From: Geobacteraceae bacterium
GTDB lineage: Bacteria; Desulfobacterota; Desulfuromonadia; Geobacterales; Geobacteraceae
Assembly: GCA_009773645.1 (NCBI GenBank)
Contig: WSYB01000013.1
Location: forward strand, 62,001-126,000
DNA: 64,000 nucleotides
Direction: 5' to 3'
Positions 42,331 through 52,795 of this stretch are shown one piece after another. A program made the translations under genes and the position numbers. Position 1 is the stretch's first letter. Each line of letters begins with the position of its first letter. Under the pieces are notes generated by a model. It did no database searches and was not told the origin of the DNA. It saw nothing but the letters and a program-made list of their open reading frames with translations.

Positions 42331-44169
42331 ATGTCCCCGTTCCGACTTATAGCGGTAATTGCATGCATCATAACCCTCCACGTATTGCCGGTATATGCCG
42401 AGTACAAGTCCTCGGTGACGTCGCCGTTGATTTATGAGGATTTCGAGCCGGAATCCAATAATTCTGAACGCCCATTTTTGGTTACTGGGGGGATACGAAC
42501 GAATGCCGGACATAGCGGCTATGGTTTGTTACTGAAACAGGAAGTTCCTGCAAGGCTCGACGTTTCCGACATACTGAAAACCAGCGCAGGGACCATTACC
42601 CTGTGGATTAAGCCGTTGTGGGGGGCAACGAAAGGCTCTCATGCCATTCTTTCCATGAGATGGCAGGATGGAAAGCAGGGATACATGGCGCTTTCCGAGG
42701 GATGGTGGGAACCGCTGGGGAGCGAAAACCTCTACTTCATCCTGGACAATCAGCAAGTTGCCCACTGTTCAGTGCCGCATCGGCTTGTAACCGATCACTG
42801 GACGTTTGTCGCCGTGACTTGGCAGCAGGGTCCAAAGGGTTTCTGTCGTATCTATCTGGACGGAGAAAAAGTCTCGGATGAAACCTTGAATTATGTGGGA
42901 GCTTATTCGCCGGCAGGGCCGCTCTGGATCAACAGTGAACAGGGTGCTACAGACAAGAGGGGTCGCATCGGAAGCTTTGTTCTTGACGAGTTCAGCATAT
43001 ATGATCATGCCCTGACAGATGCGGAACTCCAAAGGGTTTTTTTGCAGCAGCAACGGGATACTGAAGAATTGCATCGAAAGAGTTGGAACTGGCTGTACAG
43101 AACTGCCGGGCCGAAAACATCATTTCAGAAGGCTCATCAGATAACCAGGGAGAGCAGGGTGATATTCGATGAGGATATGTCCTGGGCTCTGTCGCGTGAG
43201 GCAACTGACCGCATCCTGCAACGGATAAAAAAGGCCGGTTTCAACGTTTACGTCCCCTGTGTGTGGCACGGCGCGGGTACCTATTACCCGAGCCGGGTCG
43301 CCCGCATGCATCCGAAGGTCTCCAGCGCCAGAAAACAGGATGATGACCCCCTTGCTTATCTGATAAGAAAGGCTCACGGCATGGGTATCCAGGTCCATCC
43401 CTGGTTCACCGTTGCTTATCGCGAGAGTGATGGCTATGCGGAATATTTTGACGACGGCACTCCCGAAAATGCCTATAACCTGCATCTGCCAGCCTTCAGA
43501 GATTTCATTGTTGCGACCATGCTGGATCTGGTTGGACGCTACGACGTGGATGGTGTAAATCTCGATTACATCAGAACCATGGGTATCTGTACGTCGCTCT
43601 ATTGCCAGAATGACTATAAGGCAACCAGCAAGCACAAACTGTCCATGGATCTGCCATTCGCTGACCGGCTTGGACCTGCGCGTGATAGAATCCAGCGCTG
43701 GCAGGACAGAGCTGTGGCGGACATTGTCAGACGGTTTTCTTCACAGGCGCGAACGATACGTCCTGCCCTAATTGTGAGCATTGATGGGGACCCGCAGCCG
43801 GAGGGAAGCATTCGTCCGCTTCAGGGACGGGATGAAATTGCCTGGGCGCGACAGAGTCTTGTTGATGTCATCTTTGTCATGAGTTACGGGAAACGTATCT
43901 ACAAAGAACGATTCGACAGAATCATTCAGGAGGTAGGGGGAAAAGCCAGCGTGACTCTTTTGCTGTCCAATTACGACCTTGTCCGGGGCAGGGCAGTACC
44001 CCGTTCCGGCGACATCGTCGGGCGACTGGTTTCTTATGTGCGTTCTGAATGGGCCGGGTCACCCGTCGCCATTTATCTGTACAACCAACTCACCGACCTG
44101 CAGGCCGATCGTTTGGAAACTGTTGAGTTCTCTCGCCCGACCGTCCAGAATTGGGGGCGTTCGAATTAG
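42331..44169 (+). CDS. Exported LamG plus family-10-like glycoside hydrolase (GHL10)
   Basis: 612 residues from ATG at 42331. Signal peptide at 1-22 (VLPVYA). Residues about 60-245 form a LamG domain (GTITLWIKPLW, WTFVAVTWQQG, FVLDEFSIYDHALTDAELQ). Residues about 265-600 resemble GHL10 (DUF187) proteins: FNVYVPCVWHGAGTYYPS, MGIQVHPWFTVAY, VDGVNLDYIR with the putative acidic active site Asp/Asp, and VFVMSYG-type IFVMSYG. Such enzymes cleave or modify glycans. Encoded inside the cluster next to the polymerase, it may trim or release the polymer. Catalytic activity is inferred from family resemblance only. Confidence 0.75.
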   Translation: MSPFRLIAVIACIITLHVLPVYAEYKSSVTSPLIYEDFEPESNNSERPFLVTGGIRTNAGHSGYGLLLKQEVPARLDVSDILKTSAGTITLWIKPLWGATKGSHAILSMRWQDGKQGYMALSEGWWEPLGSENLYFILDNQQVAHCSVPHRLVTDHWTFVAVTWQQGPKGFCRIYLDGEKVSDETLNYVGAYSPAGPLWINSEQGATDKRGRIGSFVLDEFSIYDHALTDAELQRVFLQQQRDTEELHRKSWNWLYRTAGPKTSFQKAHQITRESRVIFDEDMSWALSREATDRILQRIKKAGFNVYVPCVWHGAGTYYPSRVARMHPKVSSARKQDDDPLAYLIRKAHGMGIQVHPWFTVAYRESDGYAEYFDDGTPENAYNLHLPAFRDFIVATMLDLVGRYDVDGVNLDYIRTMGICTSLYCQNDYKATSKHKLSMDLPFADRLGPARDRIQRWQDRAVADIVRRFSSQARTIRPALIVSIDGDPQPEGSIRPLQGRDEIAWARQSLVDVIFVMSYGKRIYKERFDRIIQEVGGKASVTLLLSNYDLVRGRAVPRSGDIVGRLVSYVRSEWAGSPVAIYLYNQLTDLQADRLETVEFSRPTVQNWGRSN

Positions 44170-44173
44170 GACT

Positions 44174-45268
44174 ATGATCACCCAACTGCATATCATCGAA
44201 CATGTCAGTAATTGTGGCGGAACTCCATGGAAAATTCTCTATCTGAGCCGGTTCAGAGACCGCGAGAAGCACAGGATGGTAATTCTGACCTATGGCGCTG
44301 CTCCCTTGAAGGAGTTTGATGAAACAGGCACAACAGTCATAAATATTGAAAGTTGCCATCCGCTACGAATAATACGCCGGGCCGTAAGTATTGCCAGAGA
44401 ATACAAAGCTGATGTCATTTCGACGCACTTTACACGACCATTGATAACCGGCTACATCGCCTCGCTGATAACCGGATTGCCCATCATCCACAATGAGCAT
44501 AGCAGTTCCCATTATCGTAAAGGGATGAGCGGGATGATAGTCAAACTGCTGTTGCCTTTGGTGGACCAGGTTATCTGCAATTCGGATTATACCAGGGGTA
44601 CGATTATCGACACTTATCGAATTTCTAGCGAGAAAGTGCAAACGTCCTACAACCCGGTTAAGGTCAGGAAAGCTTACGTGCCACGGGGTGAGTTCCGAGC
44701 GGCTCAAGGTATAGATAGCTCGGAAATCGTCATAGGCCACATAGGCGGAATGATCCCAGAACGGGACCAGGAGACTCTTGTCAGAGCATTCAGTCGGGTA
44801 GCACGTGACCATGAGAGGTCGAGACTCCTGCTCATTAGCGATGGCCCTAAAAAAGCCGCGCTGGAAGAGCTTGTGAAACATCTCGGAATAATGGACAAGG
44901 TCCTATTCCCCGGCTACGTCACAAATGTCGGTGATTATCTCGGGATTATGGATATATACGTAAACCCGACATTGGATGAAGGGTTCGGTATCGCCGTTGT
45001 TGAAGCGATGTCAGCAGGTATCCCGGTCGTGTTATCAGACCGGGGGGCCCATCCGGAGTTGGTCGTTGACCAGGAGGATGGCTTGTTGTTCGCGGCTGGT
45101 GACAGCGAAGCACTTGCCGGGGTGTTGCTCGAATTGATTAACAGGCCGGATCTGCGCCGCACCATCGGCGCCATGGGGCGCGCCTCTGCGCTGGCAAGAT
45201 TCTCCCCCCAGCACTTGACCGACCATTATAACAGCCTGGTCGAAAAAACAGTGCGGGAACGCCATTGA
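44174..45268 (+). CDS. Glycosyltransferase family 4 (GT-B)
   Basis: 364 residues from ATG at 44174, 4 bases after the preceding stop; the frame is open for 65 codons upstream within the previous gene but without start signals. GT-B features: an N-terminal acceptor domain with EHVSNCGGTPWKILYL, PIIHNEHSS, then VICNSDYTRGTI, HIGGMIPERDQETLVRAFSRV, and the EX7E-type EGFGIAVVEAMSAGIPVV in the donor domain. It transfers a sugar from a nucleotide donor to the lipid-linked repeat unit at the cytoplasmic membrane face. Sugar specificity cannot be read. Confidence 0.85.
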   Translation: MITQLHIIEHVSNCGGTPWKILYLSRFRDREKHRMVILTYGAAPLKEFDETGTTVINIESCHPLRIIRRAVSIAREYKADVISTHFTRPLITGYIASLITGLPIIHNEHSSSHYRKGMSGMIVKLLLPLVDQVICNSDYTRGTIIDTYRISSEKVQTSYNPVKVRKAYVPRGEFRAAQGIDSSEIVIGHIGGMIPERDQETLVRAFSRVARDHERSRLLLISDGPKKAALEELVKHLGIMDKVLFPGYVTNVGDYLGIMDIYVNPTLDEGFGIAVVEAMSAGIPVVLSDRGAHPELVVDQEDGLLFAAGDSEALAGVLLELINRPDLRRTIGAMGRASALARFSPQHLTDHYNSLVEKTVRERH

Positions 45269-46788
45269 AAGAGGTACATGGCCGCCAACGCATCATGGAC
45301 CTGACGGCACTAAAGCAAAAGCTGCTTCATGGATATCTGCTGGGTGCACTCAGGGTGATCCTGGCTGTGCCGATCTACATTTCCCTGACCCCATTCCTGC
45401 TGAGAAAGCTGGGATCCGACTACTACGGCCTGTGGGTGATTGGTTCAATCCCCCTGGCAATCCTGAACATATCGGATTTCGGCCTGAAGAACAGCTTGGT
45501 CTACCGGGCCGCGAGAGCCGTCGATGAGGAGGATGTTGCAGGGTATTTCAACGCCGTGTTTTTCTTCTTTCTCGTTATCGGTCTGGCGCTGGTCATCGCT
45601 CTTGTATCCTGGGGAGAAGGGCTGGTGGCAGATATTTTCAATATCCCCTCACGGTACAGACATGAAGGCTATCTCGTCGTACTCCTTTCGACCATCGGGT
45701 TCGGCATCAGGTTCCTCGCCACACCATACCAGGCACTGCTGGAGAGCAAACAGGAATTTGCGGTCATCAATCTGATCTCTCTCCTCTGGCTCATTGCCAA
45801 CTATGTTTTAAGCATCATTGTCCTGAGCATCTCACCCGACCTGTTTACGCTGGTTTCAACTGGAGTTGCTCTCAACGCTGTTGTTTTTTTCCTCTATGCA
45901 TATTTTTGCAATAAATCGACAAAGGCGGCCCGCATACGGGTGCGCTCGATCAGACGTTCCCATGTGCGTGCCCTGGCTGGTTACGGGTTGGGCATTTATG
46001 CCGCATCGCTGGCTATCTTGCTTAGAGAGCCGATGTATAAGACCCTCATTACCAGGGAATATGGATTGCCGGCTACTGCGTCGTTCGAGATCACTTACAG
46101 GTTATGCTGCCAATTGATGTCCTTCATCACCCTGCCTGCATATGGCATCTTTGCCACTGCAGCAACTCTGGCCGGCAGAGATGCAGAGCTGACCGACATT
46201 CTGAGAACAATTCAGGGCGCCATATTGACCCTGACAGTGCCGATGGCGCTCTTCTTCATGATCTTCGGCAAGTTGTTCATCGGCCTCTGGCTTGGCGCGG
46301 GGCATGAAAGCGTGGTGATGCTGGTCCCCTGGTTCGTGCTCTCTTTTGCACTCTATTACCTGTCTGAAGCTTCTGCGAAGGCGATTGAGGGCTTAGGTCA
46401 TGCCCGTGCCTCTGCCATCGTGCAGATTGCCGGAGTGGTTTTGCAGTTGGGAGTGTTTTTTCTCCTTAAGGATCTGGGCTTGATCGCAGCATCCATCTCG
46501 TTGCTGGCCGGTTTTCTGCTGGTCTCTCTGAGCTACGGATACGTTTATGCAAGGAGTGTCAAGGAGCCTCGTCTTTTTACCGGCAAAACGCTCTTGCTCT
46601 GCCTGGTCCCGGCAATCGGCTACGTAGCCGCCATCGTCTCGTTGAATGACAGAAACAATCTCCCGCTATTTCTCCTTTTCCTGGTGTTGCACCTGGAGTT
46701 CGCCCGGATTGCTGGGGTTATTGACTACCGGCAGGTAGTCAGCCGGCTCGTGGCGACATTTGTCAGAAAGAGCGTTCTGCGGACCTAA
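45265..46788 (+). CDS. Polysaccharide flippase (Wzx-like, MOP superfamily)
   Basis: 507 residues with 12-14 hydrophobic helices. The N-terminus LGSDYYGLWVIGSIPLAILNISDFGL matches the MOP/Polysacc_synt pattern. TTG at 45265 overlaps the previous stop by 4 bases; ATG at 45295 is an alternative start, but it has no clear ribosome binding site. It flips undecaprenyl-pyrophosphate-linked oligosaccharide across the inner membrane. One of two flippases in the cluster. Confidence 0.82.
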   Translation: MKEVHGRQRIMDLTALKQKLLHGYLLGALRVILAVPIYISLTPFLLRKLGSDYYGLWVIGSIPLAILNISDFGLKNSLVYRAARAVDEEDVAGYFNAVFFFFLVIGLALVIALVSWGEGLVADIFNIPSRYRHEGYLVVLLSTIGFGIRFLATPYQALLESKQEFAVINLISLLWLIANYVLSIIVLSISPDLFTLVSTGVALNAVVFFLYAYFCNKSTKAARIRVRSIRRSHVRALAGYGLGIYAASLAILLREPMYKTLITREYGLPATASFEITYRLCCQLMSFITLPAYGIFATAATLAGRDAELTDILRTIQGAILTLTVPMALFFMIFGKLFIGLWLGAGHESVVMLVPWFVLSFALYYLSEASAKAIEGLGHARASAIVQIAGVVLQLGVFFLLKDLGLIAASISLLAGFLLVSLSYGYVYARSVKEPRLFTGKTLLLCLVPAIGYVAAIVSLNDRNNLPLFLLFLVLHLEFARIAGVIDYRQVVSRLVATFVRKSVLRT

Positions 46789-46823
46789 ATGTTTTTTTTG
46801 AATAAGCAGAGAGCAAACAGGCT

Positions 46824-47981
46824 ATGAGTTATTTCCCCGTAATCAAAATTGCCCTTCTGACAAACAAGATCCCCCATTACCGTCGCCCGGTTTTTGAGGC
46901 CCTGCACAATGATCCGTCCATATCTTTAAGAATATTTCTTTCCCAGAGGAATGGTGGAAGCGTTTCGGCAGGCAGAGCCGCTCTACCGATCCGTCATGCG
47001 CGAACCATCAATCTGCCGTGGACAACCAAACACACAAGTGTTGATACTCGTCAACAGGAATATCTTGCCATCCCCCTGCTGCAACATTTTGAATTAGCCA
47101 GTTTCAAGCCCGACCTGATCATTTCCGGAGAGTTCGGTCTTAGATCGCTGTCGGCGTGGTTTACCGCTCGACTGCTCCGGGTGCCGTTTGCCCTCTGGTC
47201 GGAAGAAACCAACGCGGCAGCTCGGGATAAGGGCGGACTTCGACTCATGGCCCGACGCTTTATGATCCCGCGGTCAACGGCGTTTCTGGCACTAGGACGT
47301 CCCGCATCCGACTACCTGCAATCGTGGGGTATACCGACTTCAAAGATTTATGTAGGTGCACAGGCAGTTGATAACGAATTTTGGATGGAAGAGTCAGGTA
47401 AGTCCGATCGTGCAAGGATTCGCCAAGAAATGGGCCTGACCGGCACGACTTTTGTGGCCGTAGGACGGTTGGTGGCGCTAAAGGGGTTCGACCTCCTTCT
47501 TAACGCTTGGGCTGCTCTCCCAAAGAACTTACAGGAGCGGCATACGCTTCTTATTATTGGTGAGGGAAATGAGCGTGTACGCCTCGAGACACAGGCTGCC
47601 CGGTTGCGTATCGCCCGAGTGATCTTTGCCGGCCATAAATCACTGGCAGAATTGGCCGGTATGTATGCGGCAGCGGATGTCCTGGTATTCCCTTCATTGG
47701 TCGACGTCTGGGGAATGGTGGTAAACGAGGCCATGGCCTGCGGAGTTCCAGTTCTGGCTTCGCGGTATGCCGGTGCGAGTCAGGAGCTGATCGACGGCAC
47801 CGGCGCAGGCGAATTGATCGATCCACTTGACGTAGAAGCCTTCAGTAAGGCTTTGGAGCGATGGTGTTCCGCTGACCTGAGTTCAATGCATACCCGCGCC
47901 CGTGCGGTGATCGAAGGCTGCAATTTCAACGTCACGGTCAATGCGATCAGGCGACTCATACATGATCTGACCAACATGTAA
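46824..47981 (+). CDS. Glycosyltransferase family 4 (GT-B)
   Basis: 385 residues. The N-terminal domain begins with IALLTNKIPHYRRPVFEAL, the usual start of GT4 proteins that act on lipid-linked acceptors. The donor domain has VAVGRLVALKGFDLLLNAW, LLIIGEGNERVRLE, VIFAGHKSLAELAGMYAAADVLVFPSLVDVWGMVVNEAMACGVPVL (the E-x7-E-like motif with Asn-Glu). It lies 35 bases after the flippase gene. Donor sugar unknown. Confidence 0.87.
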   Translation: MSYFPVIKIALLTNKIPHYRRPVFEALHNDPSISLRIFLSQRNGGSVSAGRAALPIRHARTINLPWTTKHTSVDTRQQEYLAIPLLQHFELASFKPDLIISGEFGLRSLSAWFTARLLRVPFALWSEETNAAARDKGGLRLMARRFMIPRSTAFLALGRPASDYLQSWGIPTSKIYVGAQAVDNEFWMEESGKSDRARIRQEMGLTGTTFVAVGRLVALKGFDLLLNAWAALPKNLQERHTLLIIGEGNERVRLETQAARLRIARVIFAGHKSLAELAGMYAAADVLVFPSLVDVWGMVVNEAMACGVPVLASRYAGASQELIDGTGAGELIDPLDVEAFSKALERWCSADLSSMHTRARAVIEGCNFNVTVNAIRRLIHDLTNM

Positions 47982-48033
47982 ATGAGAGAGTATTCCTGCC
48001 GAAATGCTGATTAACACAAGAAAGGGAATGGTC

Positions 48034-48073
48034 CTGTCACAGCCAATTAACCTAAATGTAACCGTATCTTAAC
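48034..48073 (+). promoter_or_regulatory. Candidate PhoB box with four repeats
   Basis: CTGTCAC, AATTAAC, ATGTAAC and TCTTAAC follow one another at exact 11-bp steps. A weak TATTGC hexamer follows at 48080-48085. It would drive the glycosyltransferase gene at 48360. Confidence 0.5.
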
Positions 48074-48337
48074 TTGAGATATTGCCACGTTGCAGCCATA
48101 ATCCTGCCGTCGTCACTCGTGGACCTCGTGGAGGAATGTATGAACGGATCTACCGTCAATCCCCGCGACCCAAGATGGGTCGCAGATACCATCTTGAAGG
48201 TTATTGTCCTTACCCGCCGAGTAGCCCTCGACAGGCTGGGTAAGGCCTCGCTACGCCGGATTCAGGGCGTTGATGCAGGCTATAGGGAACATTCATCTTC
48301 GAAGAGCAGGACCGCCTGGCCACACCTCCCGCGATGA
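48074..48337 (+). pseudogene. C-terminal remnant of a glycosyltransferase
   Basis: This frame contains SLVDLVEECMNGSTVNPRDPRWVADTILKV and then a helical tail. It reads like the C-terminal end of GT4 enzymes (the DLVE.G.NG..V.P.DP..VA..I pattern). There is no N-terminal domain, no ribosome binding site and the body is absent, so it is a decayed fragment rather than a gene. Confidence 0.5.
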
Positions 48338-48359
48338 CAACGACAGACCAGCAGGTTTC

Positions 48360-49598
48360 ATGAAAATCCTCCTTGCCCATAATTTCTACCGTTCCTCGGC
48401 CCCCAGCGGCGAAGACACGGTCTACCGCAATGAGCGGACGCTCCTGGAAGCGAACGGGGTTGAGGTAATCCACTATGAAAGCTTTAATGACGACATCGAT
48501 GAATCGACCTTTGCCAAGCGGGTCAGGCTGGCGCTCAATGGGGCTTGGTCGAGGCAGACCTATGATGAGCTGTCTGCACTAATAGTGAAGACGCAGCCGG
48601 ACCTGGCTCATTTCCACAACACCTTTCCCCTCATCACCCCGAGTGCCTGGGCTGCATGCCGCGACAACGGCGTACCGGTGGTGCAGACCCTGCACAACTT
48701 CCGCTTCATATGCCCCGGTGCACTCCTCATGCGGCAGGGACGCCCCTGCGAAGAGTGCGTGGGGACGAGCCTGGCGCCGGCCTTGCGACACCGCTGCTAC
48801 CGGGGGGCTCTGTTGGCGACGCTTGCCCAGGTCTGGACAATATTTGCCAACCGGAGGCGGGGTTCATATGGGAATCTTGTGGACCGCTACGTGGCCCTGA
48901 CCCGGTTTGCTGCTGGGCGCTTCATAGCAGGCGGTTTGCCACGGGGACGGCTGACGGTCTTGGGAAACTTCCTGCTCGACCCGCCGCCGCCGGGTGCAGG
49001 GGACGGGGGATATGCGATTTTCGTAGGGCGGCTCAGCGAAGAGAAGGGAGTGAGAACCCTCCTGGCCTCCTGGGAGCAGCTTCGGGATATCCCCTTGAAG
49101 ATCGTCGGTGACGGGCCGCTCAAGGGCGAACTGGAGGAAATCGCCAGGAGGGGAGATCTGCCGGTGGAATTTCTCGGATTCCGCCCACGGGAAGAGGTGA
49201 TGCCGCTTATGGGCCGGGCGCTGCTCCAGGTGATTCCATCGGAGTGTTACGAGGGTTTCCCGTTGACCGTTCTGGAAGCGTGGGCCGGGGGTACGCCGGT
49301 GGTAGCCTCGCGGCTCGGTGGCCTGGACGAGATCGTCGAGGAAGGGGTGACGGGGGTCAAGTTCACTCCGGCCAACCCTGCGGACTTGGCCGACAAGGTG
49401 CGGCGCCTCGTACATAACTATGGCGGCGCCAGGCGCTTTCGCCAGAGGGTGCGGAGAAACTTTGAACTCCACTTTTCTCCCTGTGCCCATTTTGACCGCC
49501 TCCGGGAGATTTACGCCGAGGCGATCATGCATTCATCGAGGTCCCGGAGGCGCCGCCCGTTTCCTAGACTTGATCTGAAAGGAATCCCATGCCCATAA
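48360..49598 (+). CDS. Glycosyltransferase family 4 (GT-B)
   Basis: 412 residues from ATG at 48360 (weak AGG upstream; the open frame extends 30 codons but is not protein-like there). Motifs: AHNFYRSSAPSGEDTVYRNE, HFHNTFPLITPSAW, a Cys-rich loop (ICPGALLMRQGRPCEECVG) seen in several GT4 members, AIFVGRLSEEKGVRTLLASW and the donor motif ECYEGFPLTVLEAWAGGTPVV. Overlaps the next gene by 10 bases. The pair probably adds consecutive sugars. Confidence 0.87.
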   Translation: MKILLAHNFYRSSAPSGEDTVYRNERTLLEANGVEVIHYESFNDDIDESTFAKRVRLALNGAWSRQTYDELSALIVKTQPDLAHFHNTFPLITPSAWAACRDNGVPVVQTLHNFRFICPGALLMRQGRPCEECVGTSLAPALRHRCYRGALLATLAQVWTIFANRRRGSYGNLVDRYVALTRFAAGRFIAGGLPRGRLTVLGNFLLDPPPPGAGDGGYAIFVGRLSEEKGVRTLLASWEQLRDIPLKIVGDGPLKGELEEIARRGDLPVEFLGFRPREEVMPLMGRALLQVIPSECYEGFPLTVLEAWAGGTPVVASRLGGLDEIVEEGVTGVKFTPANPADLADKVRRLVHNYGGARRFRQRVRRNFELHFSPCAHFDRLREIYAEAIMHSSRSRRRRPFPRLDLKGIPCP

Positions 49599-50398
49599 CC
49601 AGGACAGTCGACATTCTCGGCTATCCGGTGAGCGCCGGCGGGTTGGCGGCAGACGCGGCCGCCGTGCTGGCTCTGATCGAGACGGGTGGTTGCGGACACT
49701 TCATGGCCTGCGCCAACCCACATTCACTGGTGGTGGCCGATCGTGATCCTCTGTTTCGCCGGGCTCTCCTGAACGCCGACCTCCTGATTCCCGACGGAAT
49801 CGGGGTGGTACTGGCCTCCCGGCTCCTCAAGCGGCCGGTGCAAGAGCGGGTGCCGGGCTACGAGTTCTTCATCGCCCTTACTGATGCTGCCCAGCGTTGC
49901 GGCGGCATCCGCTATTTCTTTCTCGGGGCTTCGCAGCATACCCTGGAACTGATTCGAACAAGGCTGGCACGGGAATATCCGGGTATTACGGTCAGCGGAC
50001 TCTACTCTCCCCCCCACCACACCTCATTTACAAGGGAGGAGAATGCCCGGATGGTTGCTGCCGTCAGGGCGGCAGCGCCCCATGTCCTCTGGGTGGGACT
50101 CACCGCACCCAAGCAGGAGAAGTGGGTTTTTGAGAACCGGGAACTTCTGGGTGTCCCCTTCACCGGCACAATCGGCGCGGCGTTTGATTTCTACGCCGGC
50201 ACCCAGCGGCGCTCTTCACCCTTCTGGTGCAGACACGGCCTGGAGTGGCTGCCACGCTTTCTGCGCGAGCCGCGGCGGCTCTGGCACCGTACCATCAAAT
50301 CGGCACCGGTCTTCATATGCCGTGTGATCAGGCAGAGGCTCTTCACCCCCCGGCGGGGAGCGGCAACCCCCTCAGTCCCACCCCATCGGCTACTTTGA
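49589..50398 (+). CDS. WecG/TagA/CpsF-family glycosyltransferase (GT26)
   Basis: 269 residues, ribosome binding site AAAGGAA. The GT26 core is complete: CANPHSLVVADRDPLFRRALLNADLLIPDGIGVV (with the catalytic-type Asp of PDG), RVPGYEFFIAL, GASQHTLELIRTRL, VGLTAPKQEKW and GTIGAAFDFYAG. The family transfers ManNAc, ManNAcA or related sugars onto undecaprenyl-linked GlcNAc; WecG and TagA are the known examples. A ManNAcA- or HexNAc-type donor fits the UDP-HexNAc dehydrogenase that follows. Confidence 0.9.
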   Translation: MPITRTVDILGYPVSAGGLAADAAAVLALIETGGCGHFMACANPHSLVVADRDPLFRRALLNADLLIPDGIGVVLASRLLKRPVQERVPGYEFFIALTDAAQRCGGIRYFFLGASQHTLELIRTRLAREYPGITVSGLYSPPHHTSFTREENARMVAAVRAAAPHVLWVGLTAPKQEKWVFENRELLGVPFTGTIGAAFDFYAGTQRRSSPFWCRHGLEWLPRFLREPRRLWHRTIKSAPVFICRVIRQRLFTPRRGAATPSVPPHRLL

Positions 50399-50435
50399 CA
50401 TCTTCAGGCAAAACCCTCCTTCAGATTTGATTCAA

Positions 50436-50464
50436 CTTTCACGAACCTGCCGTAAAGCTGTAAC
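50436..50464 (+). promoter_or_regulatory. PhoB box of the UDP-sugar operon
   Basis: CTTTCAC, CTGCCGT and CTGTAAC at exact 11-bp spacing, then TAATAT exactly 10 bases later (50475-50480). Same layout as the boxes at 20277 and 34620. The start codon is at 50517. Confidence 0.7.
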
Positions 50465-50516
50465 AATTGTCCTCTAATATAACAGCCACCTCATTCAGCA
50501 CCTTACAGGAGAATCT

Positions 50517-52794
<2,278 letters not shown>

Positions 52795-52795
52795 T

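Larger units (their letters stand above)
47982..48359. other. Intergenic stretch with Pho-type repeats and a glycosyltransferase remnant
   Basis: 378 bases that interrupt the otherwise tight gene order. It holds a four-repeat Pho-like array (48034-48073) and a frame reading like the end of a glycosyltransferase (48074-48337). Confidence 0.6.
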
